Assembly (NCBI GenBank): GCA_025354615.1 | Contig: JANXMO010000461.1 | Coordinates: forward strand, 1 to 7,046 | Source: Burkholderiales bacterium | GTDB lineage: Bacteria > Pseudomonadota > Gammaproteobacteria > Burkholderiales > Burkholderiaceae_C | Reading direction: 5' to 3' | DNA length: 7,046 bases | In this document: one piece after another, positions 1 to 6,024 of the stretch | Position numbering within the stretch: position 1 is the first letter of the stretch | Layout: each line of letters opens with the position of its first letter | Made by a program: the position numbers and the translations under genes | Notes under the pieces: generated by a model | What the model saw: only the letters and a program-made list of their open reading frames with translations | What the model was told of the DNA's origin: nothing | Database searches by the model: none

Positions 1-105
1 GCCGCCAAAGACGGCGCCGCCGGCTACATCGTCAAGCCGTTCACCAAGGCCACGCTGGAAGACAAAGTGCAGAAGATCATGCAAAAACTCGCCACGCCGG
101 CTTGA
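1..105 (+). CDS. cheY: Chemotaxis response regulator CheY, C-terminal fragment
   Basis: This is the 3' end of a gene that begins outside the window; 34 codons and a TGA stop remain. The fragment has the last beta strand and helix of a CheY receiver domain. It contains GYIVKPFT, which carries the signalling tyrosine and the invariant lysine (Tyr106 and Lys109 in E. coli numbering), followed by an [10 protein letters not shown] helix typical of CheY. In the family, phosphorylated CheY binds the flagellar motor switch protein FliM and changes the direction of rotation. The protein ends right after the receiver domain with no output domain, which fits stand-alone CheY. It is followed 13 bp later by cheZ, whose product dephosphorylates CheY, and this supports the assignment. 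The phosphoacceptor aspartate lies outside the window and cannot be checked. Confidence 0.93.
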   Translation, partial: AAKDGAAGYIVKPFTKATLEDKVQKIMQKLATPA

Positions 106-118
106 CGAGAACGCCACC

Positions 119-769
119 ATGAAAATGAATGAATTGCCAGAACACGCCTTGCTGTCGGCGAAAGAACTGGCACCGGCCACGGCGCCGGTAGCCGACGTTT
201 TTCATCAGTTGGGCGCCATCACACGCCAATTGCACGACACCATGCAGCAGCTCGGCGTGATGCCGCAGCTTGCTGCTTCTGCGGAAAGCCTGCCCGACGC
301 CCGCAGCCGCCTGACTTACATCGCGGAAAAAACCGGCGCGGCAGCGGAAAAGGTGCTCAATTCGGTCGACCACGCCAAGAGCGACCAGGCCGGCATTGCC
401 GCACGCACCCGCGAAATGGCGGCGGCCCTGGTCAACGACCCGGTCAAGGCCGTGGCCAGCGGCGCAGTGATGAACTTCGTCGATGCCGTCGATGCGGCGA
501 TTGCCCGCACCGATGGCCACCTGACCGACATCATGCTGGCCCAGGACTTCCACGATCTGACCGGCCAGGTGGTCGCCAAAGTGGTCAAGCTGGCAGCCGA
601 GCTGGAAGACAGCCTGGTCAAGCTGCTGGTTCAGGCCGCACCAGGAGAGCACGGGGCCAAAGCCGAGCCGTCACAGCTGCAAGGGCCCGTCGTCAACCCG
701 GAGGGCCGTTCGGATGTGGTCAGCGACCAGAGCGAAGTCGACGATCTGCTGGCCAGCATGGGCTTTTAG
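119..769 (+). CDS. cheZ: CheY-P phosphatase CheZ
   Basis: A 216-residue protein, close to the usual CheZ length. CheZ is a cytoplasmic dimer that speeds dephosphorylation of CheY-P and so ends the motor-switching signal. Two diagnostic elements are visible. The first is AQDFHDLTGQ at residues 141-150, the active-site helix; Asp146 and Gln150 match the catalytic pair of E. coli CheZ (Asp143/Gln147). The second is the extreme C-terminus SEVDDLLASMGF, the amphipathic peptide that docks on CheY, joined through a Pro/Gly-rich linker at about residues 174-200. The middle is a long helical hairpin. The ATG at 119 lies 13 bp after the cheY stop with only a weak GAGA upstream; Met3 is an alternative start. 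Co-transcription with cheY is expected. The stop codon TAG (767-769) coincides with the edge of the insertion sequence, but the essential C-terminal peptide is complete. Confidence 0.96.
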   Translation: MKMNELPEHALLSAKELAPATAPVADVFHQLGAITRQLHDTMQQLGVMPQLAASAESLPDARSRLTYIAEKTGAAAEKVLNSVDHAKSDQAGIAARTREMAAALVNDPVKAVASGAVMNFVDAVDAAIARTDGHLTDIMLAQDFHDLTGQVVAKVVKLAAELEDSLVKLLVQAAPGEHGAKAEPSQLQGPVVNPEGRSDVVSDQSEVDDLLASMGF

Positions 770-782
770 TCTTGCTGTGTCA
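769..782 (+). repeat. Left terminal inverted repeat of the IS element
   Basis: GTCTTGCTGTGTCA; 13 of 14 bases match the reverse complement of 2230-2243. Its first base is also the last base of the cheZ stop codon if the repeat is taken at full length. The invariant core is CTGTGTCA at 775-782. Confidence 0.75.
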
Positions 783-794
783 CAAAAGCAGTTT

Positions 795-804
795 TTCATT
801 CATT
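795..804 (+). repeat. Subterminal inverted motif of the IS, left copy
   Basis: TTCATTCATT, an exact inverted match to AATGAATGAA at 2198-2207. It covers the transposase stop codon (796-798). It lies about 26 bp inside the left end, compared with about 36 bp on the right. Conservation at both ends suggests an internal transposase-binding site, but this is inference. Confidence 0.5.
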
Positions 805-2181
805 CTGCCGCAGCACAGGCATTGCCCGAGACGGGCGGCCAGTTGCTGACTCAAGTTGAGTCGCAGGGTTGTGATCGAGTGCTTCACATGCTGCTGCGCG
901 CGCTGGGCTGCCGCGGGGGACGTAATCTTTGGGAATGGCAGGCACTTGGCGTTCGATGGAGTTTTTTTTGCCAGCGACCGGCTTGCCAGCCATGAGTCGC
1001 TCGGCCATCAAGAATCCGTAGGCCGCAATGCTCAGGCTGGCATGGTGATGAAACCCTCGCCAGCCACGGCCCTCGTAGTGACCCAGTCCGAAGTCCTGCT
1101 TCAGGTCCTGGTAGTCGCGTTCGATGCGCCAGCGTTGATACGCTGCGCTCACCAGCCCCTCCAGCGGCGTGTCTTCGGGCAGCGTGGACAAAATGTACTT
1201 TGCCGGCTCTTGCTGCTCGGCTGGCCACTCGATGAGCAACCACTGCAGCGGTCGCAACCGAGCCTTGCCGGCGTTGCCACCGGCGTGGCGCACGCGCAGC
1301 GCGGCAAAGCGCCCGCTGAGCGGCTCGTTGGTGCCCTCGCGCCAAGTGATCGTCTGGAATGCCTGCTCGGGCAGCGACAGGGCCAGTGCCTTGACGCTCA
1401 ACGGCTGCAGCTGTGGCGTACGCCGCGGCATCACGGGCGGCCTGCCGTTGCCGCTGTAGCGCTTGGGCGGCAGCGGCTCGACTCCAGGAGGCCAGACCAC
1501 GACTGCCGATGTCACGCCCACAGCGTACGGCAGACCCATGTCGCTCAGCGCTTGACGGAACGCCGTGTCCACGCCATAGCCTGCATCGGCTAACACGCAG
1601 TGGTGCGGCGCGCCTTCGGCCAGCAAGGTACGCAGCTGCACCAGGGCGATCTGCGTCTTGGTGGCAAAGCGCAGCTCCTCGGGCACGCCAGCCTGGCTCC
1701 TGCGGTTGGGGTCAGCCGCCCACTCCTCGGGCAGGTAGAGCTGCCACGCCACGGGAAGACTGCCTTGATCGCACGCCAACGACACGCTGACGGCCACTTG
1801 GCAGTTGTCTTGCTTGCCCAGCATGCCGCAGTATTGACGGGCGACACCCACGGAGTGCTTGCCCTTCTTCGGGAATCCGGTGTCATCGATGATCCACCAG
1901 CCGCCAGATTGGAAGTCCATCTGGGGCACGACCCACTGGCAGACGCGACGAAGCATTTGTGCATCGGACCAGTCAGCCTTGGCCACAAAGTGATGCAGTG
2001 ACTGGTGCCGGGCGCTGGCGTTGTGGGGGTCCACCCTTGCCGCCATCGGCTCCACGCTCTTGCGGGCCAGTGGCAGCATCAGCCCTGTGCAGTAGCCTTT
2101 GAGTCCAGCGTGGCGGTCCAGATGCCCCAGCCCTTGCGCCAAATGCTCCAGGTACTGATCAAACCGTTCGCTCGCACCCAT
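796..2181 (-). CDS. IS701-family DDE transposase
   Basis: A 461-residue transposase that would catalyse cut-and-paste movement of the surrounding element. The DDE catalytic set is visible: DDTGFPKKG at residues 99-107 (first Asp), VLADAGYG with Asp199 as second Asp, and YQRWRIERDYQDLKQDFGL near residues 348-366, the Y-x2-R-x3-E-x6-K signature with catalytic Glu354. A glycine-rich HSVGVARQYCG stretch and the QVAVSVSLA strand follow the first Asp, as is typical of IS701 transposases. The region between the second Asp and the Glu carries a long insertion, also normal in this family. An in-frame TGA two codons upstream limits the start to GTG at 2184 or ATG at 2181. ATG is chosen because GAGG lies 4 nt before it, against 1 nt for GTG. 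No frameshift or internal stop is present, so the enzyme may be active. Confidence 0.92.
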   Translation of the reverse strand: MGASERFDQYLEHLAQGLGHLDRHAGLKGYCTGLMLPLARKSVEPMAARVDPHNASARHQSLHHFVAKADWSDAQMLRRVCQWVVPQMDFQSGGWWIIDDTGFPKKGKHSVGVARQYCGMLGKQDNCQVAVSVSLACDQGSLPVAWQLYLPEEWAADPNRRSQAGVPEELRFATKTQIALVQLRTLLAEGAPHHCVLADAGYGVDTAFRQALSDMGLPYAVGVTSAVVVWPPGVEPLPPKRYSGNGRPPVMPRRTPQLQPLSVKALALSLPEQAFQTITWREGTNEPLSGRFAALRVRHAGGNAGKARLRPLQWLLIEWPAEQQEPAKYILSTLPEDTPLEGLVSAAYQRWRIERDYQDLKQDFGLGHYEGRGWRGFHHHASLSIAAYGFLMAERLMAGKPVAGKKNSIERQVPAIPKDYVPRGSPARAAACEALDHNPATQLESATGRPSRAMPVLRQNE

Positions 2182-2197
2182 CACGCCTCATCTGGAA

Positions 2198-2207
2198 AAT
2201 GAATGAA
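2198..2207 (-). repeat. Subterminal inverted motif of the IS, right copy
   Basis: AATGAATGAA, the exact reverse complement of 795-804. It lies between the transposase start and the right terminal repeat, so it could also overlap the transposase promoter region. Confidence 0.5.
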
Positions 2208-2229
2208 CGCTTATCTTGACAGGGTTTAT

Positions 2230-2243
2230 TGACACAGTAAGAC
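2230..2243 (-). repeat. Right terminal inverted repeat of the IS element
   Basis: TGACACAGTAAGAC, which pairs with 769-782 at 13 of 14 positions. The following bases (CAAG from 2244) do not repeat the left flank (TTTA or TTAG at 765-769), so no target duplication is seen. Confidence 0.75.
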
Positions 2244-2257
2244 CAAGGCGTGTTGCG

Positions 2258-3931
2258 TCAACGGCGGGCAGGCGGGTTGAGCAACGGCAAACTCAGGGTC
2301 AGCAAGGCGATGCTGCACGGCGGCAGCACCAGATCGATGCTGCGGCCGGTGACCGGCAGCGCCTGCTCGCTGCGCGTGACCACGCCGGCCACGTCACGCG
2401 CGTCGAGCGGGTCGGTGCAGGACAACAGCGTCAGCTGCGCGCTGATGACGGCGGCGGCATCGCTTGCATCGAGCGCCACCCGGCCGGCGCCGCGGCGCTT
2501 CGGATCTTTGTGGATCAACAGCACCCGCAGCGTGCGGCCCGCGCGGCTGGTTTCACGGGTGACCATCGCCTCGACCAGCGGCAGCGCGTCGACCGCCGGC
2601 ACCAGGCCGACACTGCGCGTGGCCACCTGCTCCACCTGCACCTGCGGCGCCGGCAGCAGCTCGCCACGCAGCGCTTCGCCGAACAGGCGCATGGCTTCAT
2701 AGGCCGGCCGCGGGTAACCGTTTTGATGGAGAGCACCGAATTTCCAGTTGCCCGACAGCGACCACTGGTTGGCCAGCAGCACGTTGGGGCTGGCGGCGAA
2801 CAGGCGCAGCACATCGGCCAGGTACAACGCGCCGGCGGGCGTGGTGATCCAGTCGTCATTGGCGCCAGCGCCGAGCGTGAACAGCGGGCTGTACTCGGTC
2901 ACCGCCAGCGGCAGCGGCACGCCGGGGCGCAGCGCATCGAGCTGCGCGCGCGTGGCCGCAAGATCGGCCTGCACCGAGCGGGCGCCGGCCATGGCGCCCC
3001 AGTACTGGCGGGTGGCGTCGCCAACGGCGTCGGTGGCGAACGGCGCATAGGCGTTGTGCACACAGACGTAGTCGAACGGCTCGGTCAGTTGGGCAAGCAC
3101 CTGGGTGGTGAAACCCGGATAGGGCGTGACGGGCACGCCGTTGCGGCGGTCCTGCGTCAACGGCAGGCCGATGCGCACCGACGGGTCAACCGCGCGCAAC
3201 GCGCGAATGAAGGCGCCGGCGCGGCGAGCGAATTCGGCCGGCGTCAGGTCGAGCTCTGGCCGGCTGTCCATCTTCAAATATGGCTCGTTGCCCAGCTCCC
3301 AATACACCACGCGCGGCAGCTGCTGCCCGGTGATGGACGAGACGAGCCGCGTGACGTTGGTCGCCGTCAGCCATTGCGCGGCTTCGTCAGGCGTGCCGGT
3401 GACGAGGTTGGCGCTGATCAGCGGCGCCGCGCCGGTGGCCTCGCACAGCTCAAGGAATTCACGCGTGCCGAAGCGCGTAGGCTGCAGCGTGTGGGCGTTG
3501 ACGTGGTCATTGAGGCCGCGCGAAGCCATGTCGCCCAAGCCGCGCTGCCAGTGGTAGCCGTCGGTTTGCGCGCCGCCCGGGTAGCGCAGCACGGTCGGGG
3601 CCAGGCGCTTGACTTGCATCAGCATTGCGGGGTCGAAGCGGTTGTCGGCCGCGAGCAGGTTGTCGCCACCGTCGACCCACTGCACGTTGCTGCCGAGCAC
3701 GCGACGGTTGACCGGTGTGCCGATGGCACCGGCACTGACGGTGACGTCGAAGCGGCCAACTTTCACCGCGCCTGGCAGCGGCTCGATGGCCGGCGCCGCC
3801 TGCAGTGGGTTGCCCCGCCAGGCCCACAGTGCAAACCCGGCCGCAGTGCCAGCCGGCAGGCTCCACAACAGCCGGCGGCGCCGAGGGTTCGGGGCCGTCA
3901 GGCCTTTTTGCGGTAGCGGTTCAAAAGCCAT
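2258..3931 (-). CDS. Exported GH51-like glycoside hydrolase A (clan GH-A)
   Basis: A 557-residue protein predicted to cleave glycosidic bonds outside the cytoplasm. Residues 17-38 form an RRRRLL cluster followed by a hydrophobic stretch, a Tat-like signal or uncleaved anchor. The catalytic (beta/alpha)8 barrel follows. VLRYPGG (114-120) and ELCEATGAAP (161-170) resemble GH51 alpha-L-arabinofuranosidases. YWELGNEP (210-217) carries the acid/base Glu216, and VTEY (344-347) the probable nucleophile Glu346. A beta-sandwich C-terminal domain begins near residue 430, with LRVLLIHKD at 468-476. The start is supported by AAAGGA at 3941-3946, 9 nt upstream. It lies downstream of a paralogue on the same strand, and its stop is about 14 bp from the IS. 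Substrate is unknown; GH51 is the best motif match, with GH79 or GH39 as alternatives. An exopolysaccharide substrate is inferred from the adjacent glycosyltransferase. Confidence 0.85.
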   Translation of the reverse strand: MAFEPLPQKGLTAPNPRRRRLLWSLPAGTAAGFALWAWRGNPLQAAPAIEPLPGAVKVGRFDVTVSAGAIGTPVNRRVLGSNVQWVDGGDNLLAADNRFDPAMLMQVKRLAPTVLRYPGGAQTDGYHWQRGLGDMASRGLNDHVNAHTLQPTRFGTREFLELCEATGAAPLISANLVTGTPDEAAQWLTATNVTRLVSSITGQQLPRVVYWELGNEPYLKMDSRPELDLTPAEFARRAGAFIRALRAVDPSVRIGLPLTQDRRNGVPVTPYPGFTTQVLAQLTEPFDYVCVHNAYAPFATDAVGDATRQYWGAMAGARSVQADLAATRAQLDALRPGVPLPLAVTEYSPLFTLGAGANDDWITTPAGALYLADVLRLFAASPNVLLANQWSLSGNWKFGALHQNGYPRPAYEAMRLFGEALRGELLPAPQVQVEQVATRSVGLVPAVDALPLVEAMVTRETSRAGRTLRVLLIHKDPKRRGAGRVALDASDAAAVISAQLTLLSCTDPLDARDVAGVVTRSEQALPVTGRSIDLVLPPCSIALLTLSLPLLNPPARR

Positions 3932-3940
3932 GCCCTTCAG

Positions 3941-3946
3941 TCCTTT
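3941..3946 (-). promoter_or_regulatory. Ribosome binding site of hydrolase A
   Basis: On the minus strand this reads AAAGGA, 9 nt before the ATG at 3931. It is the clearest Shine-Dalgarno in the window and fixes the start ahead of the arginine cluster of the signal peptide. Confidence 0.65.
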
Positions 3947-4013
3947 GAAAATGGTTGGTTTTGAATGATGGGTCCAACATCAATCAGCTTGAATCAGTGA
4001 TCAGGTGAAAGCC

Positions 4014-4059
4014 GACTCCTCTCCTGCCCGCTGGAGGAGGTGGGGTAAGGGATGGCGCA
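4014..4059. repeat. Diverged copy of the palindromic intergenic repeat
   Basis: Resembles 4239-4292. It begins GACTCCTCTCCTGCCCGC and ends GGTAAGGGATGGCGCA (4044-4059), which matches GGTGAGGGATGGCGCA at 4277-4292 in 15 of 16 bases. Its internal stem is degraded (CTCC...GGAG), so it looks like an older copy. Confidence 0.65.
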
Positions 4060-4100
4060 CAACAAAAACAGTGAATGCCATGGCTGCAGGCTACCCTCAC

Positions 4101-4164
4101 CCAAAGGGAGAGGGAGCCCATGCAACATTGGCTGTGGGGTGAAGGTTAACTCCCTCTCCCGCCC
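4101..4164. repeat. Direct repeat, copy 1
   Basis: Starts CCAAAGGGAGAGGGAGCC and ends AACTCCCTCTCCCGCCC. It aligns over its whole length with 4195-4255 with a few substitutions and small gaps. The shared core is GCTGTGGGGT. After the repeat the sequence breaks into ACCGGAGAG in place of the full hairpin arm seen in copy 2. Confidence 0.75.
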
Positions 4165-4194
4165 ACCGGAGAGCTGCCCTCGCTCCACCTTTTT

Positions 4195-4255
4195 CCAAAG
4201 GGAGAAGCCAATGCAGCATCGGCTGTGGGGTTAAAGGTAACTCCCTCTCCCGCCC
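4195..4255. repeat. Direct repeat, copy 2
   Basis: Starts CCAAAGGGAGAAGCC, contains GGCTGTGGGGTTAAAGGT and ends AACTCCCTCTCCCGCCC. The period from copy 1 is about 94 bp. Its last bases form the left arm of the palindrome at 4243-4266. Confidence 0.75.
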
Positions 4256-4292
4256 GCGGGAGAGGGTGGGGGTGAGGGTGAGGGATGGCGCA
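4239..4292. repeat. Palindromic REP-like element with perfect hairpin
   Basis: CCCTCTCCCG (4243-4252) and CGGGAGAGGG (4257-4266) are exact reverse complements around a 4-nt loop, followed by GTGAGGGTGAGGG and GATGGCGCA. The stem lies about 75 nt past the stop of hydrolase B on the minus strand. It could shield or process the transcript end. With no T-run on either side it is not a classic terminator. Confidence 0.75.
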
Positions 4293-4339
4293 TAGGCGAG
4301 TATCAAGCCGGCATTCATGCACTCAAATCGGTTGTCGGC

Positions 4340-5899
4340 TCAGGAGTACGTCATTTCCAAAAGAGACACGGAATGCGGCGGCAAACCCGCCACCAACTGC
4401 CGGCCGCCGGCCGGCGCGGTGCCGGCACGCTGCCACAGGCCGGGCACGTCGGCTGTGTCGTTCACATCATCGGTGCTCAGCGTCGTCAGGCTGATGCTGG
4501 CGGCCAGCGCGCTGCTGCCCAGTACCACCTGCACCTGGGCGCTGCGCTGCGCGTCTTTGTGGATCAGCAAGGCGCGCAGCACACGGCCTTCGCGGCACAC
4601 CAGCGCGCTCAGCAGCGGCAACGCGCCACGCGCCGGCACCAGGCCGACGGATGGCGTGGCAACGCTGTCGCATTCAACCAGAGCAGCCAGCCGCTCGCCG
4701 CGCAGCGTTGCGCCGACCAGCGCCATCACGTCGGCGGTGGCGCGGTTGAAGGCATTGCCGCCCTGCCCGCCAATCGCCCCGAAGCGGCCGTTGCCCGACA
4801 GCGACCAGTGGTTGGCCAGCAGCAGGCCAGGTGTTTCGGCCAACACGCGCAGCAGATCTGCGACGTACATCGCGCCCAGCGGCGTGGTGGAGCCGGTGTC
4901 GGCAGACGAAAACAGCGCCGCGTGCTCGGTTACCGCCAAAGGAATGGCGGCGCCGGGGCGCAACTCGTCCACCAGCGCGCGGGCGCGGGCCAGGCTGTCG
5001 CGCACGCCTTCGGCGCCGGCCATGGCCGCGGCGTAACGTGCCGCGCCGGTAGGTGCATCGCCAACGGCGAGCGGCATGTAGGCGTTGTGGAAAGAGGCAA
5101 AGTCAAAACGCTCGGTCAGCGCGCCGGCCACGCTGCGGCTAAAGCCGGGGTAAGGCGTGACGGATTGGCCGTTGAGCGCATCCAATGTCAACGGCAGGCC
5201 GATTTGCACACTGGCGTCGACCGCGCGCATCGCGGCGATGAACAGGTTGGCGCGGCGTGTGAACTCTGCCGGCGCAAGCGTCAAATCACCGCGGAAATCA
5301 ACTTGCAGGTACGGCTCGTTGCCGATTTCCCAGAACGCTACGCGTGGCAGCAAGCGGCCGGTGGCAGACGAGACGATGCGGTCCACATTGGTTTGCCGCA
5401 CCCATGCAGCCGCCTCTTCAGGCGTGCCCGTCACCACGTTGACGGTGAACAGCGGTTCGGCGCCGGTGGCCTCGCACAGCTCCAGCACCCGCCGGGTGCT
5501 CATCAGCATGGGTTGAATCGCGCCGGTGAACACATGTTCGTTGCGCGCGCGCTGCCAGTGGAAAACGTCGGATTGCAAGCCGCCCGGGTAACGCAGCACC
5601 GTGGGCTGCAGCGCCCGCACCTGGGCCAGCGGCGCGGGGTAGAAAACGCCGTTGGCGTCCACCAGGTTGTCGCCGCCGTCAACCCACTCCACGTTATGGC
5701 CCAGCACCCGGCGGTTGACGGGCGTGCCGGTGGCGGTGGCATTCACCGTCAGCGTGGCCTGGTGCAGCACAGGGGTGCTGGACGAAGAAAAAGAAGCCGG
5801 CGCCCCGCCGTCCGCCGATACGGAACCACCGCAGCCCGGCAGCCAGGGCAGGCTGGCGGCGCCCATCGAGAGCGTGTGGAGGAAGCGACGTCTTTGCAT
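4340..5899 (-). CDS. Exported GH51-like glycoside hydrolase B, probable Tat lipoprotein
   Basis: A 519-residue paralogue of hydrolase A. Residues 3-7 (RRRFL) match the Tat twin-arginine core. A short hydrophobic stretch follows and ends in LPGC at 20-23, a lipobox-like site with Cys23 as the possible lipidated residue; Pro at position -2 is unusual. A Ser/Gly/Ala-rich linker runs to about residue 45. Then comes the clan GH-A barrel: VLRYPGG (101-107), ELCEATGAEP (140-149), FWEIGNEP (189-196) with acid/base Glu195, and VTEH (323-326) with probable nucleophile Glu325. The C-terminal beta domain includes LRALLIHKD (441-449). Where hydrolase A has VTEY, this one has VTEH. The loop after the HWQR motif is several residues shorter. 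The ribosome binding site is weak (GAGA, 10 nt before ATG). The gene follows the glycosyltransferase by 125 bp on the same strand, suggesting shared transcription. Substrate is not known. Confidence 0.86.
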   Translation of the reverse strand: MQRRRFLHTLSMGAASLPWLPGCGGSVSADGGAPASFSSSSTPVLHQATLTVNATATGTPVNRRVLGHNVEWVDGGDNLVDANGVFYPAPLAQVRALQPTVLRYPGGLQSDVFHWQRARNEHVFTGAIQPMLMSTRRVLELCEATGAEPLFTVNVVTGTPEEAAAWVRQTNVDRIVSSATGRLLPRVAFWEIGNEPYLQVDFRGDLTLAPAEFTRRANLFIAAMRAVDASVQIGLPLTLDALNGQSVTPYPGFSRSVAGALTERFDFASFHNAYMPLAVGDAPTGAARYAAAMAGAEGVRDSLARARALVDELRPGAAIPLAVTEHAALFSSADTGSTTPLGAMYVADLLRVLAETPGLLLANHWSLSGNGRFGAIGGQGGNAFNRATADVMALVGATLRGERLAALVECDSVATPSVGLVPARGALPLLSALVCREGRVLRALLIHKDAQRSAQVQVVLGSSALAASISLTTLSTDDVNDTADVPGLWQRAGTAPAGGRQLVAGLPPHSVSLLEMTYS

Positions 5900-5941
5900 C
5901 GGCGAAGCATCTCACGCGCCCAGGGCACGGCTGTTTGGAGA

Positions 5942-5958
5942 CCCCTTGTTCCAAGGGG
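5942..5958. other. Small hairpin between glycosyltransferase and hydrolase B
   Basis: CCCCTT (5942-5947) and AAGGGG (5953-5958) form a 6-bp stem with a 5-nt loop in the 125-bp gap. On the minus strand no T-run follows, so it is unlikely to terminate the glycosyltransferase message. It could sit in the 5' leader of hydrolase B. Confidence 0.35.
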
Positions 5959-5976
5959 GTTGCTGTCACGTGTTTT

Positions 5977-6006
5977 ATTTTTGGGACGGTGCCAGGATGT
6001 CGCCAA
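5977..6006 (-). promoter_or_regulatory. Possible weak sigma-70 promoter for hydrolase B
   Basis: On the minus strand TTGGCG (6006-6001) and AAAAAT (5982-5977) are spaced by 18 bp, about 80 bp before the hydrolase B start. The A/T-rich run TTTTATTTTT stands out in a GC-rich context, but the match to consensus is poor. Read-through from the glycosyltransferase is equally likely. Confidence 0.2.
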
Positions 6007-6024
6007 GGCACGTTCCCAGAAGCC

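Larger units (their letters stand above)
769..2243 (-). mobile_element. IS701-family insertion sequence, apparently complete
   Basis: An element of about 1475 bp bounded by imperfect 14-bp terminal inverted repeats, GTCTTGCTGTGTCA on the left and GTCTTACTGTGTCA on the right (read inward), with one mismatch. A single intact transposase gene fills almost all of it. Length and one-gene layout fit the IS701 family. A second inverted pair, TTCATTCATT, lies just inside each end. The exact tips are uncertain: the shared core CTGTGTCA spans 775-782 and 2230-2237, and the outer six bases could be flanking sequence. Neither choice of boundary gives the 4-bp YTAR target duplication expected of the family. 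The element sits between two convergent genes, cheZ and hydrolase A, and breaks neither reading frame. Confidence 0.85.
3932..4339. other. Gap of about 400 bp between the two hydrolase genes, filled with repeats
   Basis: No convincing gene is present on either strand; open stretches here are 60-73 codons and consist of repeat sequence. The segment from 4014 to 4292 is a mosaic of direct and inverted repeats rich in CCCTCTCCC and GAGGGTGAGGG. The parts next to the two genes (3947-4013 and 4293-4339) are more A/T-rich and unique. No convincing sigma-70 promoter was found in front of hydrolase A. The repeats have no T-run, so they do not look like a standard intrinsic terminator. Confidence 0.7.

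Noticed and set aside
856..1593. A 245-codon plus-strand frame inside the IS
   Set aside because: It is antisense to the transposase, has no recognisable motif, and IS701 elements normally carry a single gene.
2216..3916. A 566-codon open frame on the plus strand opposite hydrolase A
   Set aside because: It mirrors hydrolase A almost exactly, is rich in Arg, Gln, His, Ala and Gly as expected of an antisense shadow in GC-rich DNA, and shows no family motif.
3961..4013. Candidate promoter TTGATG upstream of hydrolase A on the minus strand
   Set aside because: No acceptable -10 hexamer at a 16-18 bp spacing was found.
4101..4255. CRISPR-like array from the two direct repeats
   Set aside because: Only two copies of about 62 bp with imperfect identity and a roughly 30-bp interval, plus internal palindromes and no cas genes; a dispersed repeat explains it better.
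4243..4266. Perfect hairpin as an intrinsic terminator of hydrolase B
   Set aside because: The stem is strong but no T-run follows on either strand, and the same sequence is part of a repeat family.
4052..4318. Short open frames of 60-73 codons in the intergenic repeats on both strands
   Set aside because: They are composed of repeat sequence and lack ribosome binding sites and protein-like composition.
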